Assembly (NCBI GenBank): GCA_944323955.1
Contig: CALUUK010000010.1
Location: 16,222-80,221, forward strand
Source: Candidatus Gastranaerophilales bacterium
Lineage (GTDB): Bacteria; Cyanobacteriota; Vampirovibrionia; Gastranaerophilales; Gastranaerophilaceae
Direction: 5' to 3'
DNA length: 64,000 nucleotides
The notes under the pieces are model-generated. The model was given only the letters and a program-made list of their open reading frames with translations, was not told where the DNA came from and searched no databases. Both the position numbers and the translations under genes were made by a program. This document shows positions 1 to 7,230 of this stretch, in pieces. Numbering within the stretch: the first letter of the stretch is position 1; each line of letters starts with the position of its first letter.

Positions 1-756
1 AACAAGATTTGTTCTTATATCTGTTGACTGAACTGTTTTTGGAGTAAATTCAGCAACAGGAGAAATATAACCCACCTGACCCGTGTATTCTCTTTTTTTG
101 CCTGTATTAACATCTACGGTATCAGTCAATACTTTTACTTTTTGACCGTATTTTATATTGCCTAAATCAGTCTCATTCACATATGCTCTGACCCATACGG
201 GAGTTGTTTTAGCCATAGTATAAACTGTCTGGCCTTTATTCACCGTGGCTCCGGGTTCTTGGACACGTATCATAATAATTCCGTCTTCAGGCGCATAAAT
301 CTTTGTATAATCCAACTGATTTTTTGCATAAGTTTGATTTGCAACTGCCGCATTATAATCGGCATTTGCTCTGTCCTTATTATTTAATAAAGTATCATAT
401 TCCTGTCTCGATATTGTGTTATCTTTAACCAAAGGTGCTTGTCTGTCAAACTTGGATTTTGCATCATTGAGAACGGCAAGTGTTTGAGCAACATTTGCAT
501 TTGCCTGCGCATAATTTGCCTCATAATCTTTTGAATCCATAACCGCTAAAAGTTCTCCGGCTTTAACACTGTCACCTTCTTCTTTCAATAACTCAGCGAC
601 CTGTCCTGCTACCTGAAAACTCAAATCAACCTGTCTTATTTCTATATTGCCGTATAATAACAACTCATCAGTATTACGTTTTTGAGACTTTATAAAAAAT
701 AACACAATACCTGAAATTAACAATATTAAAACCAATATTATGATTTTTTTCTTCAT
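1..756 (-). CDS. HlyD-family membrane fusion protein of an efflux pump (C-terminus off the window)
   Basis: The reading frame is open from an ATG at 754-756 to the left edge, about 252 codons, so the C-terminus is missing. It starts with a lysine-rich tip and one hydrophobic helix (residues about 4-23), the usual inner-membrane anchor of periplasmic adaptors. A lipoyl-like half follows (QVDLSFQVAGQVAELLKEEG), then a long Ala/Gln/Asn-rich coiled-coil hairpin, then the second lipoyl half (YAPEDGIIMIRVQEPGATV). This order is that of HlyD/YbhG/EmrA adaptors, which link an inner-membrane transporter to TolC. It starts 2 bp after the TolC gene stop, so the two are co-transcribed. The transporter, probably ABC by analogy with ybhGFSR, would lie beyond the left edge. 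Confidence 0.88.
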   Translation of the reverse strand, partial: MKKKIIILVLILLISGIVLFFIKSQKRNTDELLLYGNIEIRQVDLSFQVAGQVAELLKEEGDSVKAGELLAVMDSKDYEANYAQANANVAQTLAVLNDAKSKFDRQAPLVKDNTISRQEYDTLLNNKDRANADYNAAVANQTYAKNQLDYTKIYAPEDGIIMIRVQEPGATVNKGQTVYTMAKTTPVWVRAYVNETDLGNIKYGQKVKVLTDTVDVNTGKKREYTGQVGYISPVAEFTPKTVQSTDIRTNLV

Positions 757-758
757 AA

Positions 759-2084
759 TTATAATCTGCCTCCAACAGCTTTATACAAAGTAAAATAATT
801 AACTAATCTTTGGGTTTTTGTTCGGATTGCAGATTGTCTTTCATCCAATAATTTTATCCTCTCCTGCAATAAATCCGGATTTGAAACAACCCCTCGCGAA
901 AATTTCTTTTGTGTATTTATAAAATTATTTTGTTCATTTAAAAGTTTTTTATTTGTACTATAATCAATTTTTGTATCGTGTTTTATAAGGCAAAGAGCAG
1001 TGTTAACTTCTTTTACCGCGTCCAAATCAACCTGCTTATAGTTTTCAAAAAGTTCTTCATATTTTGATTTATATAATTTCAAATTAGCTTTTTTCTGCCC
1101 GCCTTTAAACAAGTCCATAGTTGCACCGCCAAGTAAAGCGGCAATTGAAGAATCCCACGAGAAAAACGAACCTCCCGCCATTGTATTAAACGCCCAGATT
1201 CCAACAATATTAAATCGCGGAAAGAGCTCTTTTCTGGCAATACGAACATCAATTTTTGCCTTTTCAAGCTGTTTTTCCGCAGCTCTGACATCAGGTCTTG
1301 CAAAGATTATATCTGACGGAATTTCATCAGGAATTACGGCTTGATATTCAAATTTGTTAATACTGCCTCTTTCCAAATCAAATGCGCATTCCGAAGATCT
1401 TCCCAGCAATACTGCCAATTGCATAAGCAAAACTTCCCTTTGCTTTATTAATTCTTCAAGATTGCTTTTCATATTTTCCAGTTGATTTTCGGAATCATTC
1501 AACGCTGTATTGTCTATGACTCCTCTGTCATATTTTTTTATATCCGCATTTAAAATATCACGCGTCAAAGAAACTATTTCGGATTGATTTCTTATAAGTT
1601 CGTCATATTGTAATATATTTGTATAAACCGTAGCTACATCAGTCAGCAAAGCCAAATAAACAGATTCTTCCTCCTGTTGAGATATTTCATAAGATTTCCC
1701 GGCACTTTTTGTTTTATCACGGTTTTTTAACAGCAAATCTGCTTCCCAATTCGCAATAAAAGGAACAATAAAGGCACTCTCATCAATATTAAAATTCCCC
1801 ATATCACCCAAATTAGGAGTATGTGTACCTAAATAATTTGCCCCCGCACTTAACGACGGAAATTCTTTTCCAAGTGATATTTTAGCCTGTTGACGGTACT
1901 GTTCAACCTTTTGCGCGGCTTGTTTTGCACTGTGATTATTTTCAAATGCCTCATTTATATAACAGCATAAATATAAATCGTTAAACTTCGAAAAAAAATC
2001 AGTATTAATTTTTTCTCTTTCAAGAGCAAATACACTTGGAATAAAGAAGACAGGAAAAACCAAAAATATTATTTTTTTAAGCAA
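759..2084 (-). CDS. TolC-like outer membrane efflux protein
   Basis: 441 residues. The N-terminus is a signal peptide (MLKKIIFLVFPVFFIPSVFA, cut near residue 20-21). Two long alpha-helical, Gln/Glu/Lys-rich repeats follow, typical of the outer membrane factor family. The end of the second half carries the family-like stretch around ARPDVRAAEKQLEKAKIDVRIA. The start is a TTG at 2082-2084, chosen because a strong GGAGG lies 6 nt upstream. The start overlaps the end of the TetR gene by 8 bp, and the stop is 2 bp before the HlyD start, so the three form one operon. Its presence implies an outer membrane. Confidence 0.9.
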   Translation of the reverse strand: MLKKIIFLVFPVFFIPSVFALEREKINTDFFSKFNDLYLCCYINEAFENNHSAKQAAQKVEQYRQQAKISLGKEFPSLSAGANYLGTHTPNLGDMGNFNIDESAFIVPFIANWEADLLLKNRDKTKSAGKSYEISQQEEESVYLALLTDVATVYTNILQYDELIRNQSEIVSLTRDILNADIKKYDRGVIDNTALNDSENQLENMKSNLEELIKQREVLLMQLAVLLGRSSECAFDLERGSINKFEYQAVIPDEIPSDIIFARPDVRAAEKQLEKAKIDVRIARKELFPRFNIVGIWAFNTMAGGSFFSWDSSIAALLGGATMDLFKGGQKKANLKLYKSKYEELFENYKQVDLDAVKEVNTALCLIKHDTKIDYSTNKKLLNEQNNFINTQKKFSRGVVSNPDLLQERIKLLDERQSAIRTKTQRLVNYFTLYKAVGGRL

Positions 2085-2706
2085 TACAAGCCTCCTTCAA
2101 AAGTGCACTAATATAAAACTTTATATTTTCTTTTATGATTTTAATATCTTCTTGAGCGAAATCATCTTGCCCGAGACGGCTAAGTATAACGGAAGAAAAT
2201 ATTCTCGGTGAATTTATTTGCGAAACAACAAATAAAATTTTAAATATTGTCTTTCTGTCATCAATACTCGAATTAAAAACCGCCGCAATAAGACTTGTCA
2301 AATATTTAAAAACTTGCGATTTCTCGAAAAAGAATGATTTCTGTTGTTCCTTTATCAAAAAAAGTATTAATTCTTTTGAAATATTACCGGAATAAAAGAA
2401 ATCAATAAACTTATTCAAAATAAAAAATAAATGATCAATCTGCTCTTTTTTTGTCATTTTCGCAAAATCCCGGTTAAAATCCAGAAAAGACTTTGCGTAT
2501 TGAGTTTGGCGTTCAATCAAATTGTTTATTATACCTTGATAAAGTTCTTGTTTACCGCCCCAATAATACGAAATCATACATAAATTTGCATTTGCTTCTT
2601 TACAAATTTGCCTTATGCTTGTTCCTTCGACTCCTTGAACAGCAAACAGCCTCGTTGCAGCTTCAAGAATTCTTACTTTTGAATTTTCATCTTTATTTTG
2701 CACCAT
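2077..2706 (-). CDS. TetR/AcrR-family repressor, CecR-like, of the efflux operon
   Basis: 209 residues from the ATG at 2704-2706, preferred over an upstream in-frame ATG at 2739 because GAGG sits 8 nt before it. Residues about 10-55 form the TetR helix-turn-helix (ILEAATRLFAVQGVEGTSIR, ending in the ISYYWGGKQELY helix). The C-terminal half has the pattern SPRIFSSVILSRLGQDDFAQED, which resembles the ligand-binding domain of E. coli CecR (YbiH). CecR controls an HlyD-ABC exporter operon, the same neighbourhood as here. A palindrome in the promoter (2736-2751) is the expected autoregulatory operator. The ligand cannot be told. Confidence 0.85.
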   Translation of the reverse strand: MVQNKDENSKVRILEAATRLFAVQGVEGTSIRQICKEANANLCMISYYWGGKQELYQGIINNLIERQTQYAKSFLDFNRDFAKMTKKEQIDHLFFILNKFIDFFYSGNISKELILFLIKEQQKSFFFEKSQVFKYLTSLIAAVFNSSIDDRKTIFKILFVVSQINSPRIFSSVILSRLGQDDFAQEDIKIIKENIKFYISALLKEACIA

Positions 2707-2730
2707 GACATTTACCTCAATTAAAAATAA

Positions 2731-2760
2731 GTCTATCAAACAATCGTTTGATTTGTCAAC
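2731..2760 (-). promoter_or_regulatory. Promoter with embedded TetR operator palindrome
   Basis: On the minus strand TTGACA (2759-2754) is followed, after about 18 nt, by TAGACT, a fair -10. The inverted repeat TCAAAC-N4-GTTTGA (2736-2751) lies exactly between the two boxes. This is the classic place for a TetR-family dimer to block RNA polymerase. It is 30 bp upstream of the regulator's ATG. Confidence 0.7.
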
Positions 2761-2823
2761 AGCAAATAAATTTGAATAAAAAGCAACAATTTTCTAAAAA
2801 AGATATGTTATCAGCAATTAATT

Positions 2824-3870
2824 TTAAGCGGATATTTCTCTTATGGCCTCGGCAAATTGAGGAGAAATATCAACTTGTTTAATTTTACCGATAGCGTTTA
2901 CCTTAGGAGGAACGCTGTTTGTAACAACAACTTCTTTAACCGGTGCTTGTTCAAGTCTTCTCATTGCATCACCGTTTAAAAGTCCGTGCGCGGCACATAC
3001 ATATATATCCAAAGCTCCGTTTTTCTTTAATAAATCAGCTGCAGCAGCTATTGTACCGGCCGTATCAATCATGTCATCATAAATAATACAATTTTTATCT
3101 TTTACGTCACCTATTAAATCTTCGGCTATTGCTTCGTTATGAACGGCTCTTTGTTTATAGATAACGGCCTTTTCACAGCCCAGTGCTTTTGCAAGTTTGT
3201 CTGCTCTTTTTGTTCCGCCGATATCCGGACTTACAACCGTTAAATCAGATAAATGTTTAGACTCTATATATTCTTTTATACTATCCAATGAATCCAAATG
3301 AGTCACACACAAACTATTAGGTGCAAAACCTTCTATAGCGGGAGTATGCAAATCAGTTGTAATAATCTCATCCACCCCCGAAGTTTTTAATAGATCCATA
3401 TTCAATCTTGCGGCAATAGGTTCACCTTTCTGTGTTCTTTTTTCCTGACGGGCGTAATCAAAGCCCGGGAGAATAGCAATGACTTTTTTCGCGCCTCCTC
3501 TTTTAGCAGCATCCGCTTTTAAATATGTTTCCATCAAATTATCATTAACATTCGGCGAACTTGCAGGCATCAGGTAAATATCTTTCCCTCTTACATTGCC
3601 TTGAATATTAACATATGTTTCTCCGTTTTTAAATTTTTTTACTTCCGTCGGAATCGGTTTTACACCGAGATTGGTTTGTATATTTTTTTCCAAACTTGTC
3701 TGCGACGTTGACGGAATAATTCCTATTTTATCACCGAGCTTCTCACTGCCTTTGAAGCAAAAAATATCCGCACCTGACAAAGATTTCGGTGCGGATACAA
3801 ATGCATTATTTGCAGAGATACTACTCTTAGGATAATGATAAAACGGTCTTCCTAAAGATGTAATTCTCAT
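2824..3870 (-). CDS. prs: Ribose-phosphate pyrophosphokinase (PRPP synthetase) with N-terminal extension
   Basis: Makes PRPP from ribose 5-phosphate and ATP. From the ATG at 3870 it has 348 residues; two upstream in-frame ATGs (3900, 3888) exist, but 3870 has an AAGGA site 8 nt before it. Family marks: the FKNGETYVNIQGNVRGKD region, NDNLMETYLKADAAKRGGAK, the LPGFDYARQEKR flexible loop, TTDLHTPAIEGF, and the PRPP-binding loop IIYDDMIDTAGT. The usual enzyme is about 315 residues. Here roughly 35-40 extra N-terminal residues end in IFCFKGSEKLGD, so Phe-Lys-Gly sits at residues 39-41. That FKG extension recurs on other proteins in the window (see findings). It is probably monocistronic behind the promoter at 3924-3952. 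Confidence 0.93.
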   Translation of the reverse strand: MRITSLGRPFYHYPKSSISANNAFVSAPKSLSGADIFCFKGSEKLGDKIGIIPSTSQTSLEKNIQTNLGVKPIPTEVKKFKNGETYVNIQGNVRGKDIYLMPASSPNVNDNLMETYLKADAAKRGGAKKVIAILPGFDYARQEKRTQKGEPIAARLNMDLLKTSGVDEIITTDLHTPAIEGFAPNSLCVTHLDSLDSIKEYIESKHLSDLTVVSPDIGGTKRADKLAKALGCEKAVIYKQRAVHNEAIAEDLIGDVKDKNCIIYDDMIDTAGTIAAAADLLKKNGALDIYVCAAHGLLNGDAMRRLEQAPVKEVVVTNSVPPKVNAIGKIKQVDISPQFAEAIREISA

Positions 3871-3923
3871 ACTTTCTATCCTTTTCATGTTTCGACTCAT
3901 ACCAACAGGGCTTCATTTACTTC

Positions 3924-3952
3924 ATTGTACATATAACCTTTTTTAAATACAA
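3924..3952 (-). promoter_or_regulatory. Promoter of the PRPP synthetase gene
   Basis: On the minus strand TTGTAT (3952-3947), a 17-nt spacer, then TACAAT (3929-3924). The predicted leader is about 47 nt, running to the ATG at 3870. This supports the downstream start. Confidence 0.6.
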
Positions 3953-4020
3953 GCATGAGTATATATTCCATATATCAGTTTTGTAATAAAAATAAAAACT
4001 TAGATTTATAAAATTAATTT

Positions 4021-4461
4021 CTAAAGAGAAGAATAATATTCATCAACGGAATTTGATAAAGAATTAACCGTTTGTTTAAATTCCGCATAGTTCTTTTCAT
4101 CTTTTAAATAGTTAAGGACTTCTTCTTTTGTTCCTTTAAACATATAGTTTGATATTATTCTGTCACTATTTTTTCTGTGCACGGCAATTGACATTCTTCT
4201 TATATCTTTAAAGTCTTTTGCATCCGGTTCAATACTAAATAAAGTTTCATTCTGAGTTTCGGGAATTTCAAAAGCAACAAATATTCTGCGGAATTTTCCG
4301 TTTTCGGGAACTTCGCGTTCTGCTCTTTTTGTTAATAAATCAGAACATTTAGGAACTAATATATCCATTTTTTCTTCTTTTGAAAGCATATCAAGAGATC
4401 CTCTTTCGGGTGCGGGGGCTTTAGGGTCGTACTTATAATAGTTATTACCGATTTTATCCAT
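4021..4461 (-). CDS. Hypothetical protein downstream of the RelA/SpoT-like gene (possible partner)
   Basis: 146 residues with no family recognised. The N-terminus is polar and proline-rich (PKAPAPERGS). The middle reads as a small alpha/beta domain (FRRIFVAFEIPETQN, RRMSIAVHRKN), and the C-terminus is helical and acidic. No signal peptide or membrane segment is visible. An AAGGAA site precedes the ATG. It lies 49 bp downstream of the 828-residue RelA/SpoT-like protein on the same strand and is likely co-transcribed. In toxin loci the small gene after the toxin often encodes its immunity protein. That role is inference from position only. Confidence 0.6.
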   Translation of the reverse strand: MDKIGNNYYKYDPKAPAPERGSLDMLSKEEKMDILVPKCSDLLTKRAEREVPENGKFRRIFVAFEIPETQNETLFSIEPDAKDFKDIRRMSIAVHRKNSDRIISNYMFKGTKEEVLNYLKDEKNYAEFKQTVNSLSNSVDEYYSSL

Positions 4462-4510
4462 ATTACATTCCTTATTGTATCATATCTAAACACTATAAAT
4501 AATTTTTTTG

Positions 4511-6997
4511 TCAGTGCTGACTGCTCAATTTAATTAATCCATCCATGCTAATTAAATTTAGCTGTTCCTCAGTCAAATTTGTATCAAGTCCTTTAAAAAC
4601 ATCTTTTATGTCAAGAATTTGAGTCTCAATACCAAGTTCATTAAGTCTTAAATGCTGATATATTCCGGTTAAATACTGATTATAAGCATCATATGTATTA
4701 TCATCCATATCTTTTATAATATTTACAATTTCACCGTATTTAGGGTCACCCTCTTTTATTTTTCCTTTGCGGATATCATACGGAATATGCTCAGCATCTG
4801 CAAATTCATTTAACTTTGTACCTCTGATTTGCAGTTCGCCATGTCCCGTTGTTCCGTCAGCAAACTTATGTTCGATATTCATCTGAGAAGAAGCGTAACC
4901 TGAATCTTTTGTTGCACCTTTTGTTTCCAGATTAACGGTATATTCACTTGAAGAATAAAGGTCGACCAAAGACCCCGAATCTTGTGTGTAATCATGTGCG
5001 GTAACAATTTTTAGCTTTTCACCTGTAGCTACATAATAAGCATCGGCAATTTCCTGAAGTTGTCCGTTCGTAAAATAAGAAGAAATGTCATCGCCATAGT
5101 TGTTTAATTCGGTAATATTAAGTTTTCCGGTTCCTATTTTATTGACAAGAACATCAACAACCTCTTTTGTCTGTTCTTCTTTCAACAATTCCAAAACAGG
5201 TGTCTGAATTTCATTTAATATTTTGCAGGTTTCATAATCAAGAGAAGATACATCACCCAACAGATATGATGTAAATTGTTCATAAGTTACATCATAACCT
5301 TCAAGGCAATCTTCAATAATCTCTTTTGCTCTTTCGGCAGATAAACTCTTCACTTGAACTCTTGTTCCGTATGCATCACCTATTGCGTCCGAACAAGCAG
5401 TTGTTGTTGTATCGGTTAATTTACCTTTTTTAAATTTATCAGCCAATTTTTCAAAAACGGATTTTTCACTTTTTGCGCGTCCCGAAATTGTTTCGACCGA
5501 AGAAAGTCCTGCAAAATCCGATGTTATTTCCTTCTTTGCTTCATTAATATGTGCATCATAAGTTGCGGTAAGATTTTTTGTTTGTTCCTTAAGTTGTACA
5601 TTTATATCTGCAGGTAAATCATCATTAAGTGCTCTGATTGCGGTTTCAGGTGCTACTGCATCTTGAAAAACCCCGGCTGCGGGCAATTGATTATCTATGA
5701 CATCAGCGGCACTTTTAGCGGTTTGAGAGGATATTTCTTCTCCGACATTTTCGGAAACCTCTTTAGTTATTTGATTTTTCAATATATTTCCTGCTTTGCC
5801 TGCAAGATTCATACCTCCGTCGATAATCGGAGCTGCCATTAAACCGCCTATTGTACCGGTCAACATTTCATCGGGAATATCTTCAATTCTTCCTTCTGCC
5901 AAAGCGCGGGCAAATCCGTCAGTAGCACCCGAAAGTCCGCCGTCAACCATCATATCCGCAGTTTTTGCAGCACCTGTTTTTAACAAAGTTTTTAATGAGG
6001 TTTTAACAGCAGCCTCAGCACCTTCTTCCGCAATTTCTTTTGCACCTGCAACAGCTGCCCCTTTTACGGTAGTTTCCAGCGCCTCCATGCCCATTGCCTT
6101 CATTGCCGCAGTACCTGCAGCACCGCCAAGAGCATTAGTAACAGGGCCCATCGCACCGTTAATTCCGCCTGTAACAAGGTCATATCCTAAATCTTTTAAA
6201 TCATATTCTTTTTTATTTCCTATACAATCGGTTGTTTTTACGGCTACCTTAACAGCAGAACCGGCTGCCGCACCAATTCCGAAACCTGCGGCAATCATCC
6301 CCAGAGATGCTCCTGCCGTAAACGGTGCAGCACAAACACCCGCTGCCGTTCCTATTGCCACTGCGCCTACTGATACAATACCTGAGACTATATCACCGAC
6401 CACGTCGACACACATATTTTGACCCTTAATATATTTATTTACGGATTCCCCTGCAGTTGATGCGGAATTTAATGATACTTCACCGTTTAAAAACTTTGTT
6501 AATTCTTCATCGGATAGTTCTCTTCCGGTAATATTTTTATAAACGGATTCAAGATTATCAGGGTTATTTTTCAGACTGTCAAGCTGTTTTTTCATTTCTT
6601 CCAGCTGTTTTACAGATTTATTAGAACCCGCACCAAGCCCCGTCGTATTTTTTATCCAATCCCACGCACCTGACAGCCAGCCGTTAGAAGATTTTGCTTC
6701 TGCAAGTTGATTATTCAACTCTTCATATTGCGAATACAGTTCTTCAAAAATAAGTTCTTTTTCTTCACAAGTCAAATCTTCAACACTATAAAGCCCCGCT
6801 GAAGGCGTATATGCTTCTTCATTTTCGGATTTAAACTCTTGATTTAAAAGATTTACACCCTCTTCATCGGTAATATTTTCAATTTCAAAAACAGACAGCA
6901 TGCCGTCATTATCGCTGTCATACTTTTGCAGTTCAACATTTGTATATTGATACCGATTACTTATATTACCGTTATTACTACTTATATTGCCGGACAA
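4511..6997 (-). CDS. Large EF-hand protein with Gly/Ala-rich hydrophobic middle and C-terminal RelA/SpoT-synthetase-like domain
   Basis: 828 residues, TTG start at 6997 with GGAG 5 nt before it. Residues 27-38 form a canonical EF-hand loop (DSDNDGMLSVFE), probably Ca2+-binding. Residues 85-150 are coiled coil. Residues about 195-400 are Gly/Ala-rich and partly hydrophobic (for example 200-250), like membrane-active or glycine-zipper regions of secreted toxins. The C-terminus matches landmarks of the RelA/SpoT synthetase fold in order: SGRAKSEKS (505-513), DAYGTRVQV (541-549, Asp541), GYASS (700-704, Tyr701), ELQIRG (721-726, Glu721) and H737. Known RelA/SpoT enzymes transfer pyrophosphate to GTP or GDP, and the effector Tas1 makes (p)ppApp. 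About 110 extra residues lie between Asp541 and Tyr701 compared with RelA. No signal peptide is seen. Whether it is a toxin, and which nucleotide it uses, is inference. Confidence 0.65.
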   Translation of the reverse strand: MSGNISSNNGNISNRYQYTNVELQKYDSDNDGMLSVFEIENITDEEGVNLLNQEFKSENEEAYTPSAGLYSVEDLTCEEKELIFEELYSQYEELNNQLAEAKSSNGWLSGAWDWIKNTTGLGAGSNKSVKQLEEMKKQLDSLKNNPDNLESVYKNITGRELSDEELTKFLNGEVSLNSASTAGESVNKYIKGQNMCVDVVGDIVSGIVSVGAVAIGTAAGVCAAPFTAGASLGMIAAGFGIGAAAGSAVKVAVKTTDCIGNKKEYDLKDLGYDLVTGGINGAMGPVTNALGGAAGTAAMKAMGMEALETTVKGAAVAGAKEIAEEGAEAAVKTSLKTLLKTGAAKTADMMVDGGLSGATDGFARALAEGRIEDIPDEMLTGTIGGLMAAPIIDGGMNLAGKAGNILKNQITKEVSENVGEEISSQTAKSAADVIDNQLPAAGVFQDAVAPETAIRALNDDLPADINVQLKEQTKNLTATYDAHINEAKKEITSDFAGLSSVETISGRAKSEKSVFEKLADKFKKGKLTDTTTTACSDAIGDAYGTRVQVKSLSAERAKEIIEDCLEGYDVTYEQFTSYLLGDVSSLDYETCKILNEIQTPVLELLKEEQTKEVVDVLVNKIGTGKLNITELNNYGDDISSYFTNGQLQEIADAYYVATGEKLKIVTAHDYTQDSGSLVDLYSSSEYTVNLETKGATKDSGYASSQMNIEHKFADGTTGHGELQIRGTKLNEFADAEHIPYDIRKGKIKEGDPKYGEIVNIIKDMDDNTYDAYNQYLTGIYQHLRLNELGIETQILDIKDVFKGLDTNLTEEQLNLISMDGLIKLSSQH

Positions 6998-7230
6998 AAT
7001 AACTCCAATAACAAAAAATCAGTTGTGCACACTGTTATATATCGGCATAAAAACAATAAAACTTTAACGAATAACATCATATATTAAAACATATTTTTTA
7101 TTAACTTTTGTAAAATATCCGTATAAAAAATGACAAGTAATTTTTTCAGAGTCATTATTACATATGGTCAGTTTATATATGTGTTATTTTTCTGATGCAG
7201 ACTAATCAGAAAAGAAAAGAGGGAAAGTAT

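Noticed and set aside
27..38. EF-hand at the start of the 828-residue protein as a dockerin (residue numbers)
   Set aside because: Only one loop is present and no paired repeat, so no cohesin-type dockerin.
5796..6422. 208-codon plus-strand frame, Pro/Ala-rich
   Set aside because: It is the antisense shadow of the Gly/Ala-rich middle of the RelA/SpoT-like protein and has no ribosome site.
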